DNA from: Kineosporia sp. NBRC 101731
GTDB lineage: Bacteria; Actinomycetota; Actinomycetes; Actinomycetales; Kineosporiaceae
Reading direction: 5' to 3'
DNA length: 64,000 nucleotides
Assembly: GCF_030269305.1 (NCBI RefSeq)
Contig: NZ_BSTC01000004.1
Coordinates: 1-64,000, forward strand
The translations under genes and the position numbers were made by a program. Of the stretch, positions 41,573-49,332 are shown in pieces. Below the pieces are notes generated by a model. It ran no database searches. It saw only the letters and a list, made by a program, of their open reading frames with translations, and had not been told where the DNA came from. Positions within the stretch are counted from its first letter, which is position 1. The number at the start of each line of letters is the position of its first letter.

Positions 41573-42390
41573 CCGGCAGGACGGGCACGAACGAGAAGTA
41601 CCGGACCGCGCTGGGCGCCTCGTCCCGGCACCACATCACCCTGCTCGGCCAGGACCTGGCGGACGACGTGATGGGCACGGTCGGCTTCGGTGAGCTGGCC
41701 TTCTGGCTGGCCACCCAGCGCCGCCCCACCCCGGGGGAGACCCGGGTCTTCGAGGCCGTGCTGGCCGCCCTGGCCGACCACGGTTTCACCCCGACCGCCA
41801 TCACCGCCCGGCTGACCTTCCTGTCCGCGCCGGACTCGGTGCAGGGCGCCCTGGCCGCCGGCCTGCTCGGCGGCGGCTCGCGGTTCCTGGGGGTGACCGA
41901 GGACTGCGGGCGGTTCCTGCACGAGGTTCTGCAGCAGGCCGAGAACCTGCCCACCACCGAAGCCGAGTGGGACGCGCTCGCCGTGACCGTCGTCCAGAAG
42001 CAACGGGCCGAGAAGAAATTCGTTCCCGGTCTGGGACATCACGTGCACAAGGACGGCGATCCCCGCACACCCCGGCTGTTCCAGATCGCAGCCGAGGAGA
42101 ACCTGTTCGGGCCGCACCTGTCACTGTTCGCCGCGATCGGCCGCGTACACCCGCAGGTACTCGGAAAGACCCTACCGCTCAACGGGGCCGGGGTCTGCGG
42201 AGCGGCCCTGGCCGACCTGGGCCTGCCGCTGGAACTGCTGCGGGGCTTCGCCCTGCTGGCCCGCACCGCCGGGCTGATCGGCCAGCTGGCCGAGGAACTG
42301 CGCCGCCCGGTGGCAGGAGACATCTTCCTCTCGGTGGACCTGAACAACCAGTCCGTCCCCCCGGAACCCTTCGAACAACCAGCCCTCTGA
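41569..42390 (+). CDS. short citrate-synthase-fold protein (citryl-CoA-lyase-like)
   Basis: A 273-aa protein, much shorter than citrate synthase (~430 aa). It keeps FVPGLGHHVHKDGDPRTPRL (GHxxH-like His of the active site) and the C-terminal LNGAGVCGAALADLGLP. The HGG(A/S) loop that holds the first catalytic His reads AAGLLGGGSRFLG here, so that His is replaced by Gly. This resembles the small lyase-type members that cleave a hydroxyacyl-CoA. With the CoA-transferase it could form an activate-and-cleave pair. The partner reaction is inferred. Confidence 0.78.
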   Translation: MTGRTGTNEKYRTALGASSRHHITLLGQDLADDVMGTVGFGELAFWLATQRRPTPGETRVFEAVLAALADHGFTPTAITARLTFLSAPDSVQGALAAGLLGGGSRFLGVTEDCGRFLHEVLQQAENLPTTEAEWDALAVTVVQKQRAEKKFVPGLGHHVHKDGDPRTPRLFQIAAEENLFGPHLSLFAAIGRVHPQVLGKTLPLNGAGVCGAALADLGLPLELLRGFALLARTAGLIGQLAEELRRPVAGDIFLSVDLNNQSVPPEPFEQPAL

Positions 42391-42408
42391 CGTCGACGGA
42401 GACCCAGC

Positions 42409-43269
42409 ATGGCGCAACTCGTGGCGGTCATCGCCTCCACCCATCACCCCTTCTACTACAAGGCCAGCCAGGCGGTCGGTGAGGACCGGCCACCCTTCGC
42501 GGACGAGTGGGTCCGCAAGATCCTGAGCTTCCGCGAGACGCTGACCGCGGCCCGGCCGGACGTGCTGGTGATGGTGGGGTCGGACCACTTCCACCAGTTC
42601 TGGCTGGACAACATGCCGCAGTTCCTGGTCGGCAAGGCCCCCGTCTACGACGCGAACTTCTACAACGAGGAGCGCGAGTTCGGCCTGCCGAAGATGGTTC
42701 TCCAGGGCCACGAGGAACTCTCGGCGCACGTGCTGCGGCAGGGCCTGGACTCCGGCTTCGACCTGGCCTTCTCCAACGAGCTGCGGATCGACCACTCGAT
42801 CACCTGCCCGATCATCACCCTGCGGCCGCAGGCGGACCTGCCGATCGTGCCGATCTACACCAACATCTTCGCCCCACCGCTGCCGCAGCCCCGGCGCTTC
42901 GTCCAGCTCGGCCGGGCGATCCGGGAGATGATCGAGTCCTGGCCCTCGGACCAGCGGGTCGCGGTGATCGGCACCGGGCACCTGTCGCTGGAGCTGGGTG
43001 GACCGCGCCAGTTCGGGCCGCACGGGCCCGATCCGGAGTTCGACCGCCGGGCGGTGGAGTGGATCGCCGGTGGGGACATCGAGAAGTGCCTGGCCGAGGT
43101 GAGTCTCGACAGCCTGCACCTGCCGGGCAACGCCACCCACGGCTTCATGGACTTCATGCTGATGATGGGTGTGGCCGGGCAGGGGAACCAGGCCGACTAC
43201 GTGGACACGTACGACCTCTTCCACACCATGGAGGCGTACTTCACCTGGTACCCCGGGGGTGTGGCGTGA
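42409..43269 (+). CDS. LigB-like catalytic subunit of a class III extradiol dioxygenase
   Basis: A 286-aa protein. The Fe-site pattern of LigB/gallate dioxygenases is seen: ASTHHPF (His12), VGSDHFHQFW (His60/His62), ELRIDHS and the catalytic GTGHLSLELGG (His191). The segment expected to give the Glu ligand reads GNATHGFMDFM (240-250), and I could not place that Glu with confidence. It would cleave a catecholic or gallate-type ring beside a hydroxyl with O2. It is paired with a LigA-like subunit that overlaps it by 4 bp. Confidence 0.85.
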   Translation: MAQLVAVIASTHHPFYYKASQAVGEDRPPFADEWVRKILSFRETLTAARPDVLVMVGSDHFHQFWLDNMPQFLVGKAPVYDANFYNEEREFGLPKMVLQGHEELSAHVLRQGLDSGFDLAFSNELRIDHSITCPIITLRPQADLPIVPIYTNIFAPPLPQPRRFVQLGRAIREMIESWPSDQRVAVIGTGHLSLELGGPRQFGPHGPDPEFDRRAVEWIAGGDIEKCLAEVSLDSLHLPGNATHGFMDFMLMMGVAGQGNQADYVDTYDLFHTMEAYFTWYPGGVA

Positions 43270-43625
43270 GCAGGTACCTGCTGAACAAGTTCCTCTACAC
43301 CGTGGACCGCGACCCGGATCTGGTGGAGCGCTACCGGGAGGACCCGCGCGCAACGGTGACGATGTGGGAGCGCGAGTACGCCAACCGGATCCTCAACTGC
43401 ACCACCGGGGAGTCGTCCACCTGGCTGGCCTTCGACGACATCGAGCGCGAGGCCCTGGGGACGCACGACTACCCGAAACTGTTCGAGCTCGGCGCGCACC
43501 CGTTCCTGACCCTCACCCTGTTCATCGCCCTGTTCGAGCGCGACCACCCGCCGATGGGCTACCAGACGGCCTATGCGCAGGCGCTGTCGCACATCACGAT
43601 GCCCTACCCGGACATCACCACCTGA
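43266..43625 (+). CDS. LigA-like small subunit of a class III extradiol dioxygenase
   Basis: A 119-aa protein, GTG start overlapping the ligB-like stop (GTGA). It is mostly helical: VSRYLLNKFLYTVDRDPDLV, ERYREDP, then LTTEE-like LAFDDIEREALGTHDYPKLFELGAHPF, as in protocatechuate 4,5-dioxygenase alpha (PF07746). This domain closes the active site of the beta subunit. Here it is separate, as in LigA/LigB, and not fused as in DesB/GalA. Confidence 0.85.
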   Translation: MSRYLLNKFLYTVDRDPDLVERYREDPRATVTMWEREYANRILNCTTGESSTWLAFDDIEREALGTHDYPKLFELGAHPFLTLTLFIALFERDHPPMGYQTAYAQALSHITMPYPDITT

Positions 43626-43675
43626 TGCCCCCGTAGGCTGGCCCGCCGATCACTACCGCCGAAGGGAGGCGTCAC

Positions 43676-44482
43676 ATGCCCCGTGAGGGAACCGGCCCGG
43701 ACTTCGTCGAGGCCCTGGCGCGCGGCCTCGAGGTGATCACCGCGTTCCGGCCCGGGACGTCGGTGATGACGCTCGCGGACATCGCGGCGGCCACCGGTCT
43801 GGCCCGCCCGACCGCCCGGCGGCTGCTGCTGACCCTGGAGGAACTGGGCTACGTGCGGGGTGCTGACCGCGGATACCGCCTGACCCCGCGGGTCCTGCAG
43901 CTGGGCGTGGCCTACGTGCAGTCGATGGGTCTGTGGGAGGTCGCCCGGCCGCACCTGGAGAAGCTGGTCGAGGGCACCGGCGAGTCCTGCTCCATCGCCC
44001 AGCTGGACGGGTCCGACATCGTCTACGTCGCCCGGGTGGCCGTGCCCAGGATCGTCTCGCTGGCCGTCCAGATCGGCACCCGTTTCCCGGCCCTGCCGAC
44101 GTCCCTGGGCAAGGTGCAGCTGGCCGCGCTCACGCCCGGCGAACTGGAACGGGTCCTCGCCGAACCCAGCCGCTCCGGTCTCGTCGCGCGCTGGCAGCCC
44201 GGACCGGCCGAACGGGACGCGGTCCTGCGGGACGTGCGGGCCCGGGGATGGGCCATGACCGACGAGGAACTCGCCCTCGGCATTCGTTCGGTCGCCGCGC
44301 CGTTGCGCGACGGGTCCGGCCGGGTGATCGCCGGCCTCAACGTCAACGCCCATGCGGCCGAGACCTCGGTGGAGCAACTGATCGAGCACCACCTTCCGTT
44401 ACTGCTGCACGCGGCGGGGGAGATCAGCGCCGACTTCGCCCGGCGCGACGAACTGCCGCTGGCCACGGTGTCAAGGTCCTGA
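43676..44482 (+). CDS. IclR-family regulator (PcaR/PobR-like)
   Basis: A 268-aa protein. The N-terminus DFVEALARGLEVITAFRPGT with TLADIAAATGLARPTARRLL, LEELGYV and YRLTPRVLQLGVAYVQS is the winged HTH typical of PcaR/PcaU/PobR regulators of protocatechuate pathways. The effector domain has CSIAQLDGSDIVYVARV, PALPTSLGKVQLAAL and VAAPLRDGSGRVIAGLNV. Placed 50 bp after the ligA-like gene, it likely controls the cluster through the dyads at 40270 and 40379. Confidence 0.92.
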   Translation: MPREGTGPDFVEALARGLEVITAFRPGTSVMTLADIAAATGLARPTARRLLLTLEELGYVRGADRGYRLTPRVLQLGVAYVQSMGLWEVARPHLEKLVEGTGESCSIAQLDGSDIVYVARVAVPRIVSLAVQIGTRFPALPTSLGKVQLAALTPGELERVLAEPSRSGLVARWQPGPAERDAVLRDVRARGWAMTDEELALGIRSVAAPLRDGSGRVIAGLNVNAHAAETSVEQLIEHHLPLLLHAAGEISADFARRDELPLATVSRS

Positions 44483-44596
44483 GCACGGGAAAGGGCCGCC
44501 CGCCGGTCCTGCCCGGCCGGGCCTGATGGCGGGTGCAAGAAGTCCCTTCCATCAGTGTTTGTCAGTATTTCTTTTTCTTATCAGTATTCTGCGCTG

Positions 44597-45781
44597 GTGA
44601 ACTTTCGTCGCAGCACCTTCCGGAAGCGCTACATCACCGGGGCCGCGGCCCTGGTGGCCTCCGTAGCCGTGGTTGCCCCGTTGGCTCCACAGATTGCGTC
44701 GGCCATGCCGATGGCGTCGAAGGCCACGAAGGCCAAGCTGTTGGTGTCGGCCACCCAGAAGGTGGCCGGAGGCGCTCCTGAGATCGATTGGCCGGGTGCC
44801 GGGCGGGCACGCCTCGAGGTGGCCGGCCTGGGCACGATCGGTCAGAAGTACAGCAGCGCTACTCAGGTGCCGATCGCCAGCGTCACGAAAGTGATGACGG
44901 CGTACACCATTCTGAAAGATCACCCGTTGGCCGCAGGGGCCAAGGGGCCGACCGTCTCGATCACCAAGAAGGATGTGACGACCTACAACCAGCTCAAGGC
45001 CGACGGTGCGTCGGTGCTCAAGGTAGAGGCGGGCGTCAACCTCACCCAGCTGCAGTTGCTGCAAGGGCTGCTCCTGGAGTCGGGTTCCAACCTGGCCGTC
45101 ACGCTGGCCCGCTGGGACTCCGGTACCGAGGCCAAGTTCGTCGCCAAGATGAACAAGAACGCCAAGGCCCTGGGGATGACCGACACTACTTTCGTGGATG
45201 CGCACGGGGTGGACAAGAAGTCGTCCAGCAGCACCGAGGACCTGCTCGACCTGGCCCCCGCGGCCATGAAGAGCGCGGCGTTCCGCAAGATCGTGAGCAC
45301 CAGGACGGTGAAGATCCCGCTGCACACGCTGACCAACACCAACAAGCTGCTCGGTGCGGACAACGTGATCGGGATCAAGACCGGCACCACCTCACCGGCC
45401 GGTGCCTGTCTGCTCTTCGCGGCCACCGACACCGTCGGCGGTAAGAAGTACACGATCTACGGTGTGCTCCTGGGGGTGAAGGGCTCGTCCGCCGACAAGG
45501 CCAAGCGTTTCCCCTACGCCAAGGCGATGGTCCAGACGGCCCAGGCCGAACTGCGCACGGTGACCCTGCTCAAGAAGGGCACAGCGCTGGTCTCGGTCAC
45601 CGGGGCCGACGGCACGGTGCGCAGGTACGGCGCGAAGAAGTCCCTGGCCGCTCCGGCCTGGGACGGCCTGTCGTACAAGCTCAGCCTGCCCGCCGGTCTG
45701 GCCGCGGGCGAGACCCCGAAGAAGATCACCGTCAAGCAGGGTTCGCACACCTACTCGGCGGCGCTCGCGCGCGTCAGCTAG
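44597..45781 (+). CDS. exported D-alanyl-D-alanine carboxypeptidase-like protein (peptidase S11)
   Basis: A 394-aa protein. GTG 44597 is chosen because a TATTCT hexamer ends 6 bp before it (leaderless pattern); GTG 44555 is possible. A signal peptide follows (YITGAAALVASVAVVAPLAP, cut near ASA). The penicillin-binding motifs are SVTK (Ser95, Lys98), ESGSNLAV in the SxN position (Ser162-Gly-Ser-Asn165, so the third residue is Ser) and KTG (Lys261). No C-terminal membrane anchor is seen. It would trim the terminal D-Ala of peptidoglycan stems; the altered second motif may affect this. Confidence 0.87.
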   Translation: MNFRRSTFRKRYITGAAALVASVAVVAPLAPQIASAMPMASKATKAKLLVSATQKVAGGAPEIDWPGAGRARLEVAGLGTIGQKYSSATQVPIASVTKVMTAYTILKDHPLAAGAKGPTVSITKKDVTTYNQLKADGASVLKVEAGVNLTQLQLLQGLLLESGSNLAVTLARWDSGTEAKFVAKMNKNAKALGMTDTTFVDAHGVDKKSSSSTEDLLDLAPAAMKSAAFRKIVSTRTVKIPLHTLTNTNKLLGADNVIGIKTGTTSPAGACLLFAATDTVGGKKYTIYGVLLGVKGSSADKAKRFPYAKAMVQTAQAELRTVTLLKKGTALVSVTGADGTVRRYGAKKSLAAPAWDGLSYKLSLPAGLAAGETPKKITVKQGSHTYSAALARVS

Positions 45782-45804
45782 CCGGCTGACGCACGCAGGA
45801 CGAG

Positions 45805-45852
45805 GTCCTCGGCCGAGGACGCAGATCCGCAGAACCTGTCCTCGGCCGAGGA
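45805..45852. repeat. pair of GTCCTCGGCCGAGGAC palindromes
   Basis: A 16-bp perfect palindrome at 45805-45820 and a second copy matching 15 bases at 45838-45852, centres 33 bp apart (about three helical turns). They lie between the carboxypeptidase stop and the ECF promoter at 45867. They could be a double operator or a terminator. Confidence 0.7.
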
Positions 45853-45866
45853 AGCTCGTTCCGAAT

Positions 45867-45893
45867 GCAACCTGGCGCCAAGCGGATTCCGTT
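45867..45893 (+). promoter_or_regulatory. ECF sigma promoter, copy 1
   Basis: GCAACC (45867-45872), 17 bp, then CGTT (45890-45893), just before ATG 45897. The same elements with the same spacing occur at 46603-46629 upstream of the sigma gene. Confidence 0.7.
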
Positions 45894-45896
45894 CAT

Positions 45897-46448
45897 ATGG
45901 GCATGACCAACACCATCGCCCGCCGCAACGTCCTGATTCCCGCGGGGATCGCCGCCGCTGTGGCCGCCGGCGCACTCGCCTTCACCCTGATGGGCTCCAG
46001 CTCGCCGGTGGTCGCCTCGCCCTCGCACTCCACCACCACCATCTCCGCCGCCCTCACCTCGTACGAGGGCAAGGCCGTCGACGGCTTCAGTATCGACAAG
46101 GTCCCGGTCGGCTGGGACACGCTGGCTGCCGACCAGGGCAAGCTCGTCCTGGCCGACAAGAAGGCCAGCAACCAGGACCCGAACGAGTTCACCGGCAAGA
46201 TCCTGGTGCACGCCGCGAACGAGGCGGAACTGTCGACGAAGTCGGACACGGGGAAGTCGGTGAAGGTCGGTGACGTCACCGGGACCCTGGACTCCTTCAC
46301 TGACGGCGACCCCCGTCTGTGGGTTCCCTCCGGCACGTACACGCTGATCTTCCAGTTCCCGGACAACCTCGACTGGGACACGGCGACGATCGTTGAGTTC
46401 GCGGCCGGTGTGCACCTGACCGGTACCCCGGAGATCGCCGCCGGCTGA
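45897..46448 (+). CDS. membrane-anchored paralogue of the anti-sigma-like partner
   Basis: A 183-aa protein with an N-terminal membrane segment (NVLIPAGIAAAVAAGALAFT) and a ~130-aa outer domain: GFSIDKVPVGWDTLAADQGK, ILVHAANEAELSTK, DGDPRLWVPSGTYTLIFQFP and TGTPEIAAG. The outer domain is nearly identical to that of the protein at 47199. It lacks the cytoplasmic N-terminal part that the 47199 protein has, so it cannot bind sigma in the same way. It probably acts as a sensor competitor, decoy or downstream effector. The family is unknown to me. Confidence 0.75.
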   Translation: MGMTNTIARRNVLIPAGIAAAVAAGALAFTLMGSSSPVVASPSHSTTTISAALTSYEGKAVDGFSIDKVPVGWDTLAADQGKLVLADKKASNQDPNEFTGKILVHAANEAELSTKSDTGKSVKVGDVTGTLDSFTDGDPRLWVPSGTYTLIFQFPDNLDWDTATIVEFAAGVHLTGTPEIAAG

Positions 46449-46460
46449 TCGGCCTTCTCC

Positions 46461-46503
46461 CCGGTGGGCCGGTGTGACTTGGACCGTCACCCCGGCCCAC
46501 CGG
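46461..46503. terminator. stem-loop terminator after the paralogue gene
   Basis: A stem of 12 plus 5 bp with one mismatch (46461-46478 with 46486-46503) and a 7-nt loop, 12 bp after the stop at 46448. Confidence 0.75.
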
Positions 46504-46602
46504 GCCCCGGCCCGGGGCTGAAATATCGGGCGCATGGGTGACAGACCGGCGTGACCGGACCGCGGGATCGGGTCAGCCGAGGGAAACTCGTTGCCGGTGA
46601 AT

Positions 46603-46629
46603 GCAACCGGCGATCCGGCGAGTTCCGTC
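46603..46629 (+). promoter_or_regulatory. ECF sigma promoter, copy 2 (autoregulatory)
   Basis: GCAACC (46603-46608), 17 bp, CGTC (46626-46629), 28 bp before the sigma start at 46658. The wider match with copy 1 includes GAATGCAACC and TTCCGT. Confidence 0.72.
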
Positions 46630-46657
46630 AAAGACGTATGAGTACTTTGGAGCCGCG

Positions 46658-47206
46658 ATGAAGACGGGCTATGACGACGAATTCCGGGCCTTCGTCCGGG
46701 AACGGCGCGCCGGTCTCCTGGGCACGGCGACCCTCCTGACGGCCGGTGACCACCACCTGGCCGAGGACCTGACCCAGACCGCGTTGACCGCGTTGTACGT
46801 GAAGTGGCCGGCCTTCCGCCTGGCCCAGCACAAGAACTCCTATGCCCGGCGCTGTCTCGTGAACGCCTTCATCGACGAGAAGCGACGTCCCTGGCAGCGC
46901 CGCGAGCGGGTCACCGACGAGATCCCCGAGCATCTGGTGCTCAGCACCCTGATGCCGATCGACCAGGGCGAGCCGAACCAGCGGACCGAGGCCCTCTACA
47001 CGGGCCTTCGGGCTCTTCCGGTGCGGATGCGAGCCGTTCTCGTGCTGCGGTACTTCCAGGAACTGAGCGTGGAAGAGACGGCGGAGGCGATGAACTGCTC
47101 GACCGGAACAGTGAAAAGTCAATCGAAACGGGCGATCGACAAGCTACGCGAACGGATGTCACCCCAATTCGCCGTCCAGGGATCCCACGGAGCTCACGAT
47201 GCATGA
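46658..47206 (+). CDS. ECF RNA polymerase sigma factor (SigE-like family)
   Basis: A 182-aa protein from ATG 46658 after GGAG. Region 2 is seen in FRAFVRERRAGLLGTATLLT, LAEDLTQTALTALYVKWPAF and NSYARRCLVNAFIDEKRR. Region 4 follows in LPVRMRAVLVLRYFQELSVEETAEAMNCSTGTVKSQSKRAI. The SigE-family style in which TVKSQSKRAI ends the HTH is common in actinobacteria. It overlaps its partner gene by 8 bp and is preceded by a promoter that it probably recognises itself. Confidence 0.92.
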   Translation: MKTGYDDEFRAFVRERRAGLLGTATLLTAGDHHLAEDLTQTALTALYVKWPAFRLAQHKNSYARRCLVNAFIDEKRRPWQRRERVTDEIPEHLVLSTLMPIDQGEPNQRTEALYTGLRALPVRMRAVLVLRYFQELSVEETAEAMNCSTGTVKSQSKRAIDKLRERMSPQFAVQGSHGAHDA

Positions 47207-47834
47207 TCTGCGCGATCTGATGAAAGAAGCGGTGGCCGGCATCGCGAGCCCTTCGGACCTGGCGGTCGAGGCTGATGTCCGCCGCGGCCGTCGCGCCCGG
47301 GCCCGCCTGGCCCGCCGGCGCACGCTGGTCCCGGTCGGTCTGGCCGCCGGGGCGGCTGCCGTGCTCGCCTTCTCCGTGGCCGACATCGGTGACGGAACCG
47401 GGAACCCGGCGCCGCCCTCGTCCACCATCTCGGTCGCCCTCACCACGTACCAGGGGAAACAGCCCAAGGGCTTCTCGCTCGACAAGGTCCCGGTCGGCTG
47501 GGACGTGCTGGCCGCCGATGCCGGCCAGCTCGTGCTGGCCGACGAGGATGCCAGTAACCGGGACCCGAACGAGTACCCCGGCAAGATTCTGGTGCACGTC
47601 GCGAACGAGGCGGAGCTCTCGACGAAGTCGGATGCCGGGAAGTCGGTGAAGGTCGGTGATGTGACGGGAACCCTGGATGCTTATAGCGATGGTGATCCCC
47701 GTCTGTGGGTTCCCTCCGGCAAGTACACCCTGATCTTCCAGTTCCCGGACAACCTCGACTGGGACACCGCGACGATCGTCGAGTTCGCGGCCGGGGTGCA
47801 CCTGACCGGTACCCCGGAGATCGCCGGCGGCTGA
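47199..47834 (+). CDS. putative anti-sigma factor with single membrane helix
   Basis: A 211-aa protein overlapping the sigma gene. Residues 1-42 are cytoplasmic and charged (MHDLRDLMKEAVAGIASPSD, DVRRGRRARARLARRR), followed by one membrane helix (LVPVGLAAGAAAVLAFSVAD) and an outer domain (GFSLDKVPVGWDVLAADAGQ, KSVKVGDVTGTLDAYSDGDP, PSGKYTLIFQFP). Position, coupling and topology fit an anti-sigma factor of the zinc-free type seen with SigE-family sigmas. No HxxxCxxC motif is present. The outer domain is duplicated in the protein at 45897. Confidence 0.72.
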   Translation: MHDLRDLMKEAVAGIASPSDLAVEADVRRGRRARARLARRRTLVPVGLAAGAAAVLAFSVADIGDGTGNPAPPSSTISVALTTYQGKQPKGFSLDKVPVGWDVLAADAGQLVLADEDASNRDPNEYPGKILVHVANEAELSTKSDAGKSVKVGDVTGTLDAYSDGDPRLWVPSGKYTLIFQFPDNLDWDTATIVEFAAGVHLTGTPEIAGG

Positions 47835-47839
47835 CCGGC

Positions 47840-48301
47840 CTACCGCGTTGTGAGGGCCAGCGCGGCGCGGACGGTTTCCTCTCCGGCCGGCTGGCCCTGC
47901 GTGTTCGAGTACGGCCCGTACGGGGTTCCCCACACCGGTGTGACCGTCGCCTGCCGCCAGCTGTCGCTCAGCCGTCCCGCGTCCACCACCCCGTACCCGA
48001 GGGATTCGATGAAGGCGGTGACCGCCGTCTTCGCCGGCACCGAGTCAGCGGCGACGGGCAGGAACGAGCGGTCGGGGGCCCCGGCCGGGCGGGGCAGCGA
48101 CAGCAGATGCTCGAAGAAGATGGTGTTGAAGGCCTTGACGATCCTGGCATCCGAAAGATATTGCAGCATTGGCTCGCTCGAAGTGGGTGAGGCGTCGTCG
48201 AGCTGTGGGACGGGCCGTCCCACCTGGTACCCGGCGTCGACGGCCAGTCGCGCGAGCGTGGTGCCGATCGCGCCGCTTCCGATGAATCCTACGGTGGTCA
48301 G
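47840..48301 (-). pseudogene. F420/NADP-reductase-like pseudogene with in-frame deletion
   Basis: The minus strand reads LTTVGFIGSGAIGTTLARLA VDAGYQVG and then jumps to RPVPQLDDASPTSSEPMLQY, ARIVKAFNTIFFEHLLSL and ending ALALTTR. Full-length relatives have about 70 residues between these parts (the rest of the Rossmann fold), so an internal deletion has occurred. No ATG, GTG or TTG start is in frame near the N-terminus (CTG 48301 is the first choice). It lies 11 bp after the epimerase gene. Confidence 0.78.
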
Positions 48302-48312
48302 GGTGATCGCCT

Positions 48313-49248
48313 TCAGCGGGAGGGGAAGTAGCGGCCGTTGTCGAGATCGCTGAGCAGGCGCGGCTGAACCGGTTCCCAGCCGAGGGTCTCGCGGGTGATG
48401 CGGTTCGAGGCCGGGTAGCTCTTCGTGACGATGTTCGCGAGGAAACCGAAGTACCCCGGCAGCATCAGTTCGTCCACGGGAATGCTCACCGCGGGCACCC
48501 CCAGACGGCTGCCGACGGCCTCGGCGATCTCGCGGAACGGGATGCCGCCGTCCTCGACCGCGTGCCAGTAGTAGCCGGCCGGTCCGCTCTCCAGCGCCCG
48601 GCGGAACACGGCGGCGGCGTCGCGAATGTGCACGGCGTTCCACAGGTTCGAGCCGTCGCCGGGGTAGCCGGCGACGCCCTTCTCCCGCGCGAGCGCGATC
48701 AGCGAGGGCAGGAACCCGGCGCGATCGGTCGGGCCGTGCACGATGTTGGCGATGCGCACGACCGAGGACCGCACGCCCTGATCGGCCAGGCGGATGACGG
48801 TGGACTCCACGACGTTGCGGGCCCGCAGGGTGCCCTTGTACTCGTCGCTGCTGGGCAGGGCCGGGTCGTCCTCGGTGGCCGGCCGGCCCAGGGCCCCGGG
48901 CGAGCCGATGCTCCCGGCCGCGACCAGCGGCTTGCCGGTTCCCGCGAGCGCCTCGCCGTACGCGAGCATGATTGGGAGCTCCGCGGCCGCCACGGCGTGG
49001 ATCCCGCCGGAGGGCAGCAGATCCTGCCGGTGGGCGACGTGGACCACGCCGTCGGAGTCCGCGGCCGCCTTCTTGAGCCCGTCGAGGTCCTCGATGTCAC
49101 CGCGGATGACCGTCGCGCCCTGCGCGGACAGTGTCGCCGCGGCCGTGTCCGACCGGGCCAGGCCGGTGACCTCGTGCCCGGCGGCGATGAGCTCGGGGAC
49201 GATGTACGAACCGGAGTGGCCGGTCCCTCCGGTGACGAGAACGCGCAC
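48313..49248 (-). CDS. extended SDR / NAD-dependent epimerase-like protein
   Basis: A 311-aa protein with GTG start after AGGAG. It starts MRVLVTGGTGHSGSYIVPEL (TGGxGxxG), then GHEVTGLARSDTAAATLSAQ, DSDGVVHVAHRQD and SSVVRIANIVHGP. The YxxxK motif reads DEYKGTLRARN, so Lys in the usual place is not certain. Members act on sugar nucleotides or small ketones. The spacer upstream contains a relic of the LysR-regulated promoter found at 5555-5607. Confidence 0.85.
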   Translation of the reverse strand: MRVLVTGGTGHSGSYIVPELIAAGHEVTGLARSDTAAATLSAQGATVIRGDIEDLDGLKKAAADSDGVVHVAHRQDLLPSGGIHAVAAAELPIMLAYGEALAGTGKPLVAAGSIGSPGALGRPATEDDPALPSSDEYKGTLRARNVVESTVIRLADQGVRSSVVRIANIVHGPTDRAGFLPSLIALAREKGVAGYPGDGSNLWNAVHIRDAAAVFRRALESGPAGYYWHAVEDGGIPFREIAEAVGSRLGVPAVSIPVDELMLPGYFGFLANIVTKSYPASNRITRETLGWEPVQPRLLSDLDNGRYFPSR

Positions 49249-49332
49249 GGTGCTTCTCCTGACGAGTCGGTGGCGCCGGGGCAGAACATGATGTGCCCCG
49301 GCCTGATTCACGGTGTCACCGGCCGCAGGTAG

